Shown here piece by piece: positions 23,869 to 33,066 of a stretch of 64,000 nucleotides of DNA (within the stretch, counting starts at the first letter, position 1; every line of letters starts with the position of its first letter). The notes under the pieces were generated by a model, which worked only from the letters and a program-made list of their open reading frames with translations, made no database searches and was not told where the DNA came from. The DNA is from Psychrobacter immobilis. Its GTDB lineage: Bacteria; Pseudomonadota; Gammaproteobacteria; Pseudomonadales; Moraxellaceae. The DNA lies in the NCBI RefSeq assembly GCF_904846235.1, contig NZ_CAJGZN010000011.1, positions 53,416 to 117,415 on the forward strand. The letters run 5' to 3'. The translations under genes and the position numbers were made by a program.

Positions 23869-24024
23869 CTTATGCATTTTTTCTTATGTATCTTATACAA
23901 TCACTGGTTTGGTGCTTATAGGGCTGCCAAACACCACTTAGCCTTTGTGAAAGTTACTATTATGAGTTGATACTATGAATAGTTACTATAAAGGCTAAGC
24001 GGATTCGTAATTAATTCAATTATT

Positions 24025-24717
24025 CTACTCTGTACCAAGCTCAAGCAAGCTCGCATTACCACCGATTGCTGTGGTATTGATAGTCTTAACGCGCTCAGTG
24101 ACAAAGCGATGCAAATAGTCAGGCGTTAGCATCTCTGTCAAGCCTTCCATATCAGTGACACTGATAACTTGGGTCAAGATACCATCAGTATTGGCAAGCT
24201 CTTGACTGATAGCCTGCACTTCGCTATGGCTGCCAGACACTGCTACTTGCGCAAGACGGTCGATGTATAAAAGTGTGACCGTTTGCGAGTCGTTAGCGAC
24301 GCTTAGCACGTCTTCGCTGATACCAGTATCATGTAGTATCTTAGCCGCTTCGCTACACATATCATCTTGGCTTGGGCAATGTAGTATGACTTCATTACCT
24401 GTCAGTAGCGCAGCGATAAGCTGCCCTAGCACTGCCATGGCTCTAGCAGACTCACCGCCGATGACCATGGTTTTACCACGACCAGTCACATATAAGTCGT
24501 TTGACTCGCCAGTTGCACCCGTCATGCGGTGCGTCTCATCTAGACTAGGAGCCGCACTCAATAGATGATTGAACAAGCGCTTTGCTTTATTAGCATCACC
24601 AGTGAGCAGCGCCAGTTTTGACACTGCCGCTTGCAGGTACGTTGCGCGATTGACTGCGCCAAGTAGTCGCCAAGATTCACAAACCTGGGCATGATTTTTT
24701 TTGAATTCAGTCGCCAT
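24025..24717 (-). CDS. Detached C-terminal ALDH-superfamily domain of a trifunctional-type PutA
   Basis: 230 residues that align in style with the C-terminal extension of long PutA proteins: ALDH-like segments (LLTGDANKAKRLFNHLLSA, ALLTGNEVILHCPSQ) and the very end NTTAIGGNASLLELGTE, which corresponds to the conserved C-terminal motif that closes the substrate tunnel in long PutAs. It begins 11 bp after the putA stop, in another frame, with its own strong ribosome site (AAGGAG, 7-8 bp before ATG). It is therefore a real second gene rather than a sequencing frameshift. It probably assembles with the PutA encoded just upstream. Confidence 0.75.
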   Translation of the reverse strand: MATEFKKNHAQVCESWRLLGAVNRATYLQAAVSKLALLTGDANKAKRLFNHLLSAAPSLDETHRMTGATGESNDLYVTGRGKTMVIGGESARAMAVLGQLIAALLTGNEVILHCPSQDDMCSEAAKILHDTGISEDVLSVANDSQTVTLLYIDRLAQVAVSGSHSEVQAISQELANTDGILTQVISVTDMEGLTEMLTPDYLHRFVTERVKTINTTAIGGNASLLELGTE

Positions 24718-24728
24718 GTTGCTACTCC

Positions 24729-27700
24729 TTATGCGAGTTCTGTTTGAGTGGTAGATTGGGTGGTGGTCGCTGTCATGTCAGCAGCTGGTTGTGCGGCATT
24801 GACTGACTCCGATTTGAGCTGCATCAAACGCGCAACATAGTGCGGCCCGCCAGCTTTTGGACCCGTACCAGATAAACCACAACCGCCAAATGGCTGGACG
24901 TTTACGACCGCGCCGATTTGGTTACGGTTGATGTAGGTATTCCCGACAAAAGCACGGCGCTCAATGTGCTCAACCGTGTTTTCGATACGGCTATGGATAC
25001 CCAACGTTAGACCAAAGCCTGTGTTGTTGATGGCATCAATCAGCTTATTTAAATCACGAGCTTGATAACGCAGCACATGCAGAATGGGACCAAAATGCTC
25101 ACCACCAATCACATCGATACTGTTTACTTCAATCGCTGTAGGTAGTACAAAGGTAGATTTCTCTTGGCTGACCACTGAGCTTGAACTCATTGGCGTTTGC
25201 GCTAAAATGTTTGCTGTCGGTTCAGCATCCATACGCGCGATATGCGCCTCCAAACCATGCTTGGCGTCAGCATCAATAACTGGACCAACGTCTGTCGCAG
25301 CATATAGAGGGTTGCCTACAGACAGCTCAGCCATATTGCCTTGTAGTAGCTCGATCAAATCATCAGCCATCTCCTCTTGTACACACAATATGCGACAAGC
25401 TGAACAACGCTGACCTGCTGAGCCAAATGCTGATAGTACTGCATCTCTTACGACTTGCTCTGGCAATGCTGTTGAATCGACAATCATAGCGTTCTGACCA
25501 CCAGTCTCAGCAATAAAGACAGGCAGCTCACCGCTGGCTTGTGCATGGTCGTTTAGGCTTTGGTTAATACGCTGAGCAGTTTGCGTCGAACCTGTAAATA
25601 TCACACCTGCGATATTGTCAGCCGCCGTCAAAGCACCACCTACGTCGCCTGCACCAATGACCAATTGCAATGCTTCTGCAGGTATACCCGCTTGATACAT
25701 CAACTGTGCACCAAAGTGAGCTACCAAACTGGTTTGTTCAGCAGGTTTCGCTACTACGGTGTTACCTGCAGCAAGTGCAGCTACAATCTGTCCCGTATAG
25801 ATAGCCAATGGGAAGTTCCATGGACTGATACAAACGAAAGTACCGCGTGCTTTATACACTTGACGAGACTGCTTGCCAGCCAAGTCTGTAAACTCATGCA
25901 CGACATCATCTAGACGCTCTGCTTCGTCAGCATAGAAACGACAGAAATCAACGGCTTCTTTGATTTCATCGATGCCATCTTGCATGGTTTTACCCGCTTC
26001 AACTTGGCATAGTGCCATTAGTTCAGCGTAGTTTTCTTCGTATATCTCAGCAATCTTACGTAATATCTCAGCACGCTTAGCAGCTGGTACGTTTTTCCAT
26101 ACATCTTGACCAGCAACAGCAACGTCAATCGCTTGGCGAGCCACTTCAGCGTTAGCATAAGTTACCTTACCAGCACTAACTTCGTGGTTCCAAGGCGCAA
26201 GTACAGTCTGTGTATCAAGCTGATTCGTTTGACCATCTACTTCATAGGTATCAACCGCTTTACCATTGATGATAGAGGTTGCTGACCATGTCTTATGCAG
26301 ATGGCTATCAATAGCTGATTTGAACGGCAGCCATTGTGACTCTACAAAGATATTAGGGCCAAAACTTGCACGGCGTTCACCATAAATCTCTAACGGTAAC
26401 GGGATGTCTGGATTGTGCAATGTTGCATTACCAAGCAGCTTGTCATATGGATGCACTGTTAGCTTTTCGATTGGGTAAGACTTGTCTAGCAACTGATGAA
26501 CAAACGAGCTGTTGGCACCGTTTTCTAGCAAGCGACGTACCAAGTACGGTAGCAAGTCTTTATGTGCACCTACTGGCGCATAGATACGTACAGGAATCTC
26601 ATAAGCTTGCAAAATATGATCATAAAGCGCATCGCCCATGCCGTGTAGACGTTGGAATTCAAAGTCTCTATGTGCACTCATGGTCATGATTGATGACAGT
26701 GTATGCGCATTATGTGTCGCAAACTGTGGCCAGATTAGTCCGCGCAGATGGTCTGACAATAAGAAGCGCGCACAAGCAAGGTATGCAGTATCCGTACCTT
26801 CTTTACGTGTCCAAACTGGATAGCCTGATAGACCTTTTTGCTGAGCAAGTTTGATCTCAGTATCCCAGTAAGCGCCTTTTACTAGACGTACTGGTATACG
26901 ATCACCGACTTCAGTAGACAAACGAGCAAGCCATGCTAATACAGCGATAGCACGTTTAGAGTACCCTTGTACAACGATACCTAAACCATCCCAGTCCGCC
27001 GTTAAATTGTCACGGTACAAAGACTCAAACAGTTTTAGAGAAATCTCAAGGCGATCTGCTTCTTCAGCATCAATACTGATATCGACATTGACTTCACGTG
27101 CCGCTTCAATCAATAGCAGGCAGCGCTGACGCAATAAGCCCATTACTTGCGCTTCTTGCGTGGCTTCATAGCGAGGATGCAGTGCTGATAATTTGATAGA
27201 CACTGACGGCTTTGGCATGCCTTCTTTGACTTTCACGTTGGCCGTGGCTCTGATCGCATGTAGATAGTCGTTGAAGTATTTTTCCGCATCTTTATGCGTG
27301 ATAGCCGCTTCGCCTAACATATCAAATGAATAGGTATAGCCTCTATTACGATATGGCTGGCTGTTTTTATTGGCGTCTTCGATGGTCTCGCCCAATACAA
27401 ACTGATGGCCCATGATACGCATGGCTTTTTGCATCGCACTACGAATGACAGGCTCACCCATCTTTTTAGTCATACGATCCAAGAAACCTGATGCAGTGGT
27501 ACTGCTGTCAATACTGACAACGCGACCAGTCATCATCATACCCCAAGTAGAGGCATTGACCATAAAGCCATTGTCATTTTTAATGTGCTTTTTCCAGTCA
27601 GCCACACTCATTTTGTCATGAATCAACGCATCAGCCGTATAGTTGTCTGGTACACGAATCAAGGCTTCTGCTAAGCTCATTAGCAAGATACCTTCTTGGG

Positions 27701-27992
27701 TATCAAGGCTATACTCGAGCAATAATGAGTCAACCATCTTGACGGCTTTACCATCATTACGCACGTGCTCGACCAGTTTGCGCGTTTGCTCAGCAGCAGC
27801 ATCGCGTTCTTCTATACTGGGTTTGGCAAGTGGCAATAACTCAGACAACCAACGTTCTTCATCGGCGCTATATAGCGGTGAGATACGCTTATTTAGCGCT
27901 TCTGCTGACTGGGCGAGATACTCAGGCGACAGCATATCAACAGGATTAAACAAGATCGGCTCTTGCGGGGTAAACTGGTCTACTGGGTTCAT
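24729..27992 (-). CDS. putA: Bifunctional proline dehydrogenase / L-glutamate-gamma-semialdehyde dehydrogenase
   Basis: 1087 residues from the ATG at 27992, preceded by GGAG at 6 bp. A longer frame to 28082 lacks such support. PutA oxidises proline to P5C in the FAD-dependent barrel domain (about residues 150-450, with RLVKGAYWDTEIK and FATHNAHTLSS), then glutamate semialdehyde to glutamate in the NAD-dependent ALDH domain. In the latter, Cys863 lies in GSAGQRCSACR and the general-base Glu in FIAETGGQNAM. There is no N-terminal ribbon-helix-helix DNA-binding domain, so it should not act as its own repressor. The tail after FGGCGLSGTGPKAGG is short, Thr/Gln-rich and probably disordered. The C-terminal domain of long PutAs follows as a separate gene. 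Confidence 0.95.
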   Translation of the reverse strand: MNPVDQFTPQEPILFNPVDMLSPEYLAQSAEALNKRISPLYSADEERWLSELLPLAKPSIEERDAAAEQTRKLVEHVRNDGKAVKMVDSLLLEYSLDTQEGILLMSLAEALIRVPDNYTADALIHDKMSVADWKKHIKNDNGFMVNASTWGMMMTGRVVSIDSSTTASGFLDRMTKKMGEPVIRSAMQKAMRIMGHQFVLGETIEDANKNSQPYRNRGYTYSFDMLGEAAITHKDAEKYFNDYLHAIRATANVKVKEGMPKPSVSIKLSALHPRYEATQEAQVMGLLRQRCLLLIEAAREVNVDISIDAEEADRLEISLKLFESLYRDNLTADWDGLGIVVQGYSKRAIAVLAWLARLSTEVGDRIPVRLVKGAYWDTEIKLAQQKGLSGYPVWTRKEGTDTAYLACARFLLSDHLRGLIWPQFATHNAHTLSSIMTMSAHRDFEFQRLHGMGDALYDHILQAYEIPVRIYAPVGAHKDLLPYLVRRLLENGANSSFVHQLLDKSYPIEKLTVHPYDKLLGNATLHNPDIPLPLEIYGERRASFGPNIFVESQWLPFKSAIDSHLHKTWSATSIINGKAVDTYEVDGQTNQLDTQTVLAPWNHEVSAGKVTYANAEVARQAIDVAVAGQDVWKNVPAAKRAEILRKIAEIYEENYAELMALCQVEAGKTMQDGIDEIKEAVDFCRFYADEAERLDDVVHEFTDLAGKQSRQVYKARGTFVCISPWNFPLAIYTGQIVAALAAGNTVVAKPAEQTSLVAHFGAQLMYQAGIPAEALQLVIGAGDVGGALTAADNIAGVIFTGSTQTAQRINQSLNDHAQASGELPVFIAETGGQNAMIVDSTALPEQVVRDAVLSAFGSAGQRCSACRILCVQEEMADDLIELLQGNMAELSVGNPLYAATDVGPVIDADAKHGLEAHIARMDAEPTANILAQTPMSSSSVVSQEKSTFVLPTAIEVNSIDVIGGEHFGPILHVLRYQARDLNKLIDAINNTGFGLTLGIHSRIENTVEHIERRAFVGNTYINRNQIGAVVNVQPFGGCGLSGTGPKAGGPHYVARLMQLKSESVNAAQPAADMTATTTQSTTQTELA

Positions 27993-28656
27993 AATAACTC
28001 CATAACTATCGTTTAAAAACCATAATAAATGGTGCTTTAGGAAGTCTGATCGTCCTGTATAACTGCTCATAACCGCTATCAAAAAATAGTGGTTACTGAC
28101 GGATATTCACAGCAATAATCAAAAGACCAAACGGCGCCATCACAAAACTAAAAATCCAGCATAGGCTGGAGACGGTTAAGTAGGTCGTTCGACTGTTAAA
28201 CGGGCTACGTTAACAATACAAAGGCAACAACGAAAAGCTAAGCGGCATTAGTGCCTTCTTCTTGTTAGTAGTGAAAGGAGTGTGATGACCAAATATCGCC
28301 TTATTGAACCGAAAAATCGCTCTAATAATTACAAATCTGTCATCTTTGATGATGCTAATTCACTGTAAGAAAAACCTCTACGGCGTTGATTGAGGTGATG
28401 CGCTTAACTCGGCTATAATATCACGAAATTTTTTTTCAAACTAACGAAATTAATCATTTTCAAATAATTAATTTCTATCTAAATAACAATAACTTACAAG
28501 CAATTTACTGACTATGACTCTTTGGTTACGTTTTTTTGTTTGCTATTGCCTATAGTTTGTCATCACGCTGCTTAACACCAGTAACAAAAATACCAAACAT
28601 TAGCATCGAGCATACAGGGCTTAGATCAAGACGATAGGCTTATTTACTGACAAAGA
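27993..28656. other. Upstream region of putA
   Basis: About 660 bp lacking a large gene. It must contain the leftward putA promoter. On the plus strand a 27-codon ORF (28285-28368, MTKYRLIEPKNRSNNYKSV...) has a good AAAGGAG ribosome site. No regulator gene for putA is adjacent. Confidence 0.45.
28285..28368 (+). CDS. Possible 27-residue small ORF
   Basis: ATG at 28285 with AAAGGAG 5-8 bp upstream. It encodes 27 mostly polar residues and ends at a TAA at 28366-28368. Transcribed divergently from putA. No known family. It is supported only by the ribosome site, so this is a weak candidate. Confidence 0.25.
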   Translation: MTKYRLIEPKNRSNNYKSVIFDDANSL

Positions 28657-28694
28657 AAAACCCTCCTTATCATCAAATGATAAGGAGGGTTTCT
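28657..28694 (-). terminator. Intrinsic terminator of the purine permease gene
   Basis: Perfect 15-bp stem AAACCCTCCTTATCA / TGATAAGGAGGGTTT with a 5-nt loop. On the minus strand it is followed by a T-rich tail. Confidence 0.9.
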
Positions 28695-28732
28695 TGTTTA
28701 AGACACTATCTAATGTCTTATAACGCCTTGCA

Positions 28733-30028
28733 TTATAAGAAAATAATCTTGAACAACAATATAGCAGTCAAAATCCAGACAGCGATACTGATATCAGCGA
28801 ACTTGCCCGCAATTGCTTTTACAGCCGTAAAGGTAATAAAACCAAGCGCGATACCGTCAGCGATAGAGTATGTAAGCGGTGTGAATAGCAATACGACGAC
28901 CACTGGTGCTGCTTCTGTTAAGTCGCTCCAGTTAATGTCCTTTAGAGTACCCATCATGAGTACGGCTACATAAAAGATAGCGCCAGCGGTTGCATAAGCT
29001 GGAATCATACCTGCTAGCGGCGAGAAGAAGATACTGAACAGGAATAGCACACCTACCGTAACAGCCATCAAGCCTGTACGCCCACCTGAGGCGATACCAG
29101 AGATACTCTCAATATAACTGGTCGTCGATGAAGTACCCAGTAAAGAACCCGCTACTGTCGCTGTTGAATCAGCGAGTAGTGCTTTGCCCATGTTCGGGAT
29201 ATTGCCATCTTTGTCCGTTAGCTTTGCTTGGCTAGTAGTAGCAATCAAAGTACCAGCAGTATCAAACAAATCGACAAATAAGAAAGCAAAGATCACACTG
29301 ATCATGCCCACATCGAACGCGCCAGCAATGTCTAACTGCATAAGCGTCGGTGCAATAGAAGGCGGTGAAGAGATGATACCTGTGAACTGTGTATAGCCCA
29401 TTAATAAGCTAATCAGTGCAACCAATAAAATACCAATGGTTACCGCACCTGGGACTCTCTTATAAGACAGGCCAATGATAACAACAAAGCCTAATGAAGC
29501 CATAACAGGACCAAATGATGTCATGTCACCAAGGCTAACTAAGGTTGCGTCATGATTGACGATGATGCCTGCGCTTTGCAATGCAATAAACGCCAAGAAC
29601 GCACCAATACCAGCAACTACGCCGTTCTTGAGAGACGTTGGAATGGCATTAATGATTGCTTCACGAATCTTAAATAGACTCAGTAGTACGAAGATACAAC
29701 CAGACAAGAACACCGCACCTAGCGCTGTCTGCCATGCGTAGCCCATACCAAGCACCACACCATAGGTAAAGAAGGCATTAAGACCCATACCTGGTGCAAG
29801 CGCAACTGGTAGTCGGGCGTAGATACCCATGATGAAACAACCTACTGCTGCTGCTATACAGGTCGCTACAAATACGGCCCCTTTATCCATACCCGCATCG
29901 GCTAAGACGTTAGGGTTGACAAAGATAATATAAGCCATCGTCAAGAACGTGGTTATACCAGCGATGATTTCTGTTTTGATCGTGGTATTTTCACCATTAA
30001 TCCCAAAATAGCGTTCAATTGCATTCAT
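28733..30028 (-). CDS. NCS2-family adenine/guanine/hypoxanthine permease (AzgA-like)
   Basis: 431-residue membrane protein of the AzgA-like branch of nucleobase:cation symporter 2, related to E. coli AdeP/AdeQ and GhxP/GhxQ. It starts MNAIERYFGINGENTTIKTEIIAG and shows GITTFLTMAYIIFVNPNVL, LPVALAPGMGLNAFF and the GTSSTTSYIESISGIASGGRTGL segment of the substrate site. About 12-14 membrane spans. It would import purine bases feeding the guanine deaminase and xanthine dehydrogenase encoded 13-20 kb away. A half-matching RutR-like sequence (GACTATTGGTCA, 30209-30220) lies about 185 bp upstream but has the wrong spacing. Confidence 0.88.
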   Translation of the reverse strand: MNAIERYFGINGENTTIKTEIIAGITTFLTMAYIIFVNPNVLADAGMDKGAVFVATCIAAAVGCFIMGIYARLPVALAPGMGLNAFFTYGVVLGMGYAWQTALGAVFLSGCIFVLLSLFKIREAIINAIPTSLKNGVVAGIGAFLAFIALQSAGIIVNHDATLVSLGDMTSFGPVMASLGFVVIIGLSYKRVPGAVTIGILLVALISLLMGYTQFTGIISSPPSIAPTLMQLDIAGAFDVGMISVIFAFLFVDLFDTAGTLIATTSQAKLTDKDGNIPNMGKALLADSTATVAGSLLGTSSTTSYIESISGIASGGRTGLMAVTVGVLFLFSIFFSPLAGMIPAYATAGAIFYVAVLMMGTLKDINWSDLTEAAPVVVVLLFTPLTYSIADGIALGFITFTAVKAIAGKFADISIAVWILTAILLFKIIFL

Positions 30029-30656
30029 AAGTGTCGCCCCCGACTGGCTAATAAAAAGTCATCATTACCTAAAATTAAACATGACCTCAGCGAAAAAATA
30101 ACGATGCCACAATAAGAATAATGTAGTAACAAAGCGTAACATATTAGACCAGTTATCTTACAAACTCAATCGTTGATAATGTCTATCTCGCACAAAATGC
30201 GATTTTGAGAGACTTCAAGACTATTGGTCAGAAAAGCCATATGAAAAGCCACATACAGCCATGTTGCCCTACGCTATTCGAAAAACTACTTTCTATTCGT
30301 CATTAAGGTAATATTCGGTTTGAGTCATGAGTTTTAGGTAGTAAGTATTTGCTCGGTCATTATTCATGTTATCCAACTAACTACTGAATGAATCAGTAGC
30401 AGCCCAACTAAATAGTCGTTTAACACATTAATAATGACCTTTCTCTCATTTAGAAGTAAACTAGGGGGTTATTATACCGATACCTAAATCGCGATACTTA
30501 CTGTTGCAGCATTTTTCTAAGCACAGTTACAAATTTTTAGTGAAGAAACGAGCTGCGTATTAAGTAATAAAAAGTAAATAGTGTTTGTTTAGGGGTTGTC
30601 TGGTTCGGATATCACTATTCCAGCCAGCTGTTATCAATTATTCGTGAGTCCATTAC
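30029..30656. other. Divergent intergenic region permease / tolQ
   Basis: 628 bp without a convincing gene. It holds promoters in both directions. A degenerate RutR-like sequence, GACTA-TTGGTCA, is present near 30209-30220, with the centre one base shorter than the three good copies. Otherwise I see only AT-rich DNA. Confidence 0.45.
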
Positions 30657-31379
30657 ATGCCTGAATCATTAAATATTGTCGATCTTATTACCCAAGCCAG
30701 TCTATTGGTGCAGATTGTGATGGCACTATTGTTATTAGCCTCTTTGCTCAGCTGGGTTATTATCTTTCGCATGAGTGCGCGACTTGGTACAGCCAAAAAC
30801 TTTGATCAACAATTTGAGACTTGGTTTTGGTCAGGCGAAGACTTAGCCAAGCTATACCAAGGCATTCAGGGTTCTCTTGATCGTCAAGGACTTGAGCAGA
30901 TTTTTTATGTGGGGTTTTCAGAATATCTAAGAATGCATAAAAAGCGTCAACCTAAAGACGATATTATCGATGGTGTTGAACGCAAGCTACGCGTCGGCCT
31001 AGGTCGCCAGCAGCAATTGCTCGAGTCAGGACTGACGACGCTAGCCAGCATTGGCTCCGTTGCTCCGTACATCGGATTGTTCGGTACAGTGTGGGGCATC
31101 ATGAATGCCTTTTTGGGACTGTCTCAAACTGAGCAAGCTACCCTCGCCTCGGTAGCGCCCGGTATCGCCGAAGCACTGATTGCCACAGCCATGGGTTTGT
31201 TTGCCGCTATCCCTGCGGTATTGGCATACAACCACTTCACAGCAAAATCGAGCCGACTATATGACTCGCGCGCCTTATTTTGTGATGAGATGACAGGTAT
31301 GCTACAGCGTGAGACCAGCGTACAAGCGCCTATTAGCAAAGAAACCCAAGTTAATGCAGGTCAGGTGACAGGGCTATGA
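30657..31379 (+). CDS. tolQ: Tol-Pal system inner membrane protein TolQ
   Basis: 240-residue proton-channel subunit of the Tol-Pal system, which pulls the outer membrane inward during division. Three membrane helices: residues 15-35, and two in the second half (LASIGSVAPYIGLFGTVWGIMNAF and IAEALIATAMGLFAAIPAVLAYNHF), with a cytoplasmic loop between the first two. E. coli TolQ has 230 residues. ExbB is the paralogue, but the tolR-tolA-tolB context decides. Its stop overlaps the tolR start by four bases. The usual upstream ybgC is absent. Confidence 0.95.
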   Translation: MPESLNIVDLITQASLLVQIVMALLLLASLLSWVIIFRMSARLGTAKNFDQQFETWFWSGEDLAKLYQGIQGSLDRQGLEQIFYVGFSEYLRMHKKRQPKDDIIDGVERKLRVGLGRQQQLLESGLTTLASIGSVAPYIGLFGTVWGIMNAFLGLSQTEQATLASVAPGIAEALIATAMGLFAAIPAVLAYNHFTAKSSRLYDSRALFCDEMTGMLQRETSVQAPISKETQVNAGQVTGL

Positions 31380-31834
31380 AACCAAACCCCTACGGCCGTG
31401 AAAAAAAAGCCCTTAATGCAGAAATGAACGTCGTTCCTTACATTGACGTCATGCTGGTGCTACTGGTGATATTTATGGTGACAGCGCCGATGCTGATTAC
31501 AGGCGTCGATGTTGATCTGCCAAAAGAGCAAACCAATACCATGAGTCAAAGCCAGTTACCTGTGATTGTCTCGTTGACTGATAAGGGTGATATTTTTATC
31601 AGCTATGAAAGCAATGTCGACGTGCCAGTAAGTGAGCCTGAGCTGATTAATACATTATCTAACCTGCAGTCTCAGAGCGATAATAGTAATGCTGAGCCAG
31701 TACAGGTAATGATCAATGCCGATCAAAACAATCAGTACGGTGCCATCATGACGCTCATGGCAACTTTGCAACAAGCAGGTATCGAAAAAGTTGGGTTACT
31801 GACCGGTGCACCACTACCCACGCCTTCTTTATAG
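31376..31834 (+). CDS. tolR: Tol-Pal system protein TolR
   Basis: 152 residues. Short cytoplasmic start (KKALNAEMNVVPYIDVMLVLLVIFMVTAPML), whose membrane helix holds the proton-relay aspartate of the ExbD/TolR family, followed by a periplasmic domain that can bind peptidoglycan. Overlaps tolQ by ATGA, indicating translational coupling. Confidence 0.95.
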   Translation: MKPNPYGREKKALNAEMNVVPYIDVMLVLLVIFMVTAPMLITGVDVDLPKEQTNTMSQSQLPVIVSLTDKGDIFISYESNVDVPVSEPELINTLSNLQSQSDNSNAEPVQVMINADQNNQYGAIMTLMATLQQAGIEKVGLLTGAPLPTPSL

Positions 31835-31907
31835 CGATAAGCGTCCTTTAGTAAATGTCTTATATCACAATAGCCAATCCTAGTAATCAATCTGACAAAT
31901 CACGTTC

Positions 31908-32930
31908 ATGAGTATCCTTACCATGCATAATGCTCCTGCCGTCTATGTACCTACCGAACCAGAAAGCAACGGGCTAACACTGCCGACGTTGCTAAGCTTG
32001 CTGGCGCATGGTCTTATCATGGGCATACTGGTTTACAACTATCAAACCACTGAAGTTGTGACTGCTGGTAGTATCGAGACGGTCATGGTATCTCCTGAGC
32101 AGCTTGCTGAAATGCAAGGACAAATACTGGCCAACCGTGCAGCAGCCAGTGCAATGCAGATGGATAGTAGCACTAGCGACTCGTCCAGTAGTGCCCAGCC
32201 AGAAGTGTCTGGCAGTAGCGTCAGTGCGCAAAATCCAAGCCAGACAACCTCTCAGCGCGTGCCTGTATTTACACGATCTGAGGAGCCAACTGGTCAACCC
32301 ATACTTATGAGTGAAGACCATCAACAACGTCTGCTTGAGCAAAATCAAGAGTATGAGCGCAAAATGGCTGAGTGGACAGCACAACTAGACGAATCCGCTA
32401 TGGAAGAGCTTGACCAAGTCGATCAAAGCAAACGCGACCAGCTTATAGAAGAACAAAAAAGGCTGGGAGAGTTTCGTCAAAAGCAAAACAATCCACCAAA
32501 GATAAAACGTCCCACTGCTAGCGATCGCAATATTGAGATTGATACCAATGGCTCTGGCAATGCAGGTAGAACCTTTAGTCTGTCAGACGGACAGTCAACG
32601 ATTTCTGGAGATACGTCAACTACTAGCACATCCAAAGGCAGCAGTCGCTCTGCATCTAGTGGCAGTCGAGGTGCTAGCAACAGTGAAATCATCAATTTAA
32701 TCAAACGCAACTATACACCGCCTACCGCCGCGCGAGGTTCTACCCAACGTGCAACCTTGACCATCACTGTCAATGCAAATGGCGATGTGGTCAATGTGAC
32801 CGCCTCTGGACCTGATAACACGGTCAACGAAGCGGCGAGACAAGCAGTACTCAATACAGGCAGTCTCCCAATTGATGCTGACGACCCTAAATACCCGACT
32901 TTTACCATACAGTTTAAAGGCAGCAATTAA
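31908..32930 (+). CDS. tolA: Tol-Pal system protein TolA
   Basis: 340 residues. A single membrane anchor near residues 25-47 (LPTLLSLLAHGLIMGILVYNY) is followed by a Ser/Gln-rich and charged helical periplasmic region (DHQQRLLEQNQEYERKMAEWTAQLDE onward). The TonB/TolA-like C-terminal domain starts at about residue 255 (IINLIKRNYTPPTAARGSTQRATLTI). Shorter than E. coli TolA (421), mainly in the middle helix, which here also contains a Ser/Thr/Gly-rich stretch. An in-frame ATG at 31923 is an alternative start. Spans the periplasm to contact TolB/Pal. Confidence 0.92.
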   Translation: MSILTMHNAPAVYVPTEPESNGLTLPTLLSLLAHGLIMGILVYNYQTTEVVTAGSIETVMVSPEQLAEMQGQILANRAAASAMQMDSSTSDSSSSAQPEVSGSSVSAQNPSQTTSQRVPVFTRSEEPTGQPILMSEDHQQRLLEQNQEYERKMAEWTAQLDESAMEELDQVDQSKRDQLIEEQKRLGEFRQKQNNPPKIKRPTASDRNIEIDTNGSGNAGRTFSLSDGQSTISGDTSTTSTSKGSSRSASSGSRGASNSEIINLIKRNYTPPTAARGSTQRATLTITVNANGDVVNVTASGPDNTVNEAARQAVLNTGSLPIDADDPKYPTFTIQFKGSN

Positions 32931-33066
32931 TCAGTTGCTAGGTCCTTATAATATTGGTAACGTGACGTTAAGCGGCTTGTCTCGCATAGGTTGCTGCCTC
33001 ATCTAGATGCTTGTCTCATTAAATAAAAAATGAATATCATACTAATTTTAGGAGCTCCATTTACCC

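Noticed and set aside
24717..24731. Simple frameshift joining putA and the downstream ORF
   Set aside because: The two are separated by stop, 11 bp and a strong ribosome site with ATG, so a one-base error would not restore a natural junction.
30209..30220. Fourth RutR-like site, GACTATTGGTCA, upstream of the AzgA-like permease
   Set aside because: Half-sites match but the centre is one base short, and no promoter elements fit; kept only as a remark.
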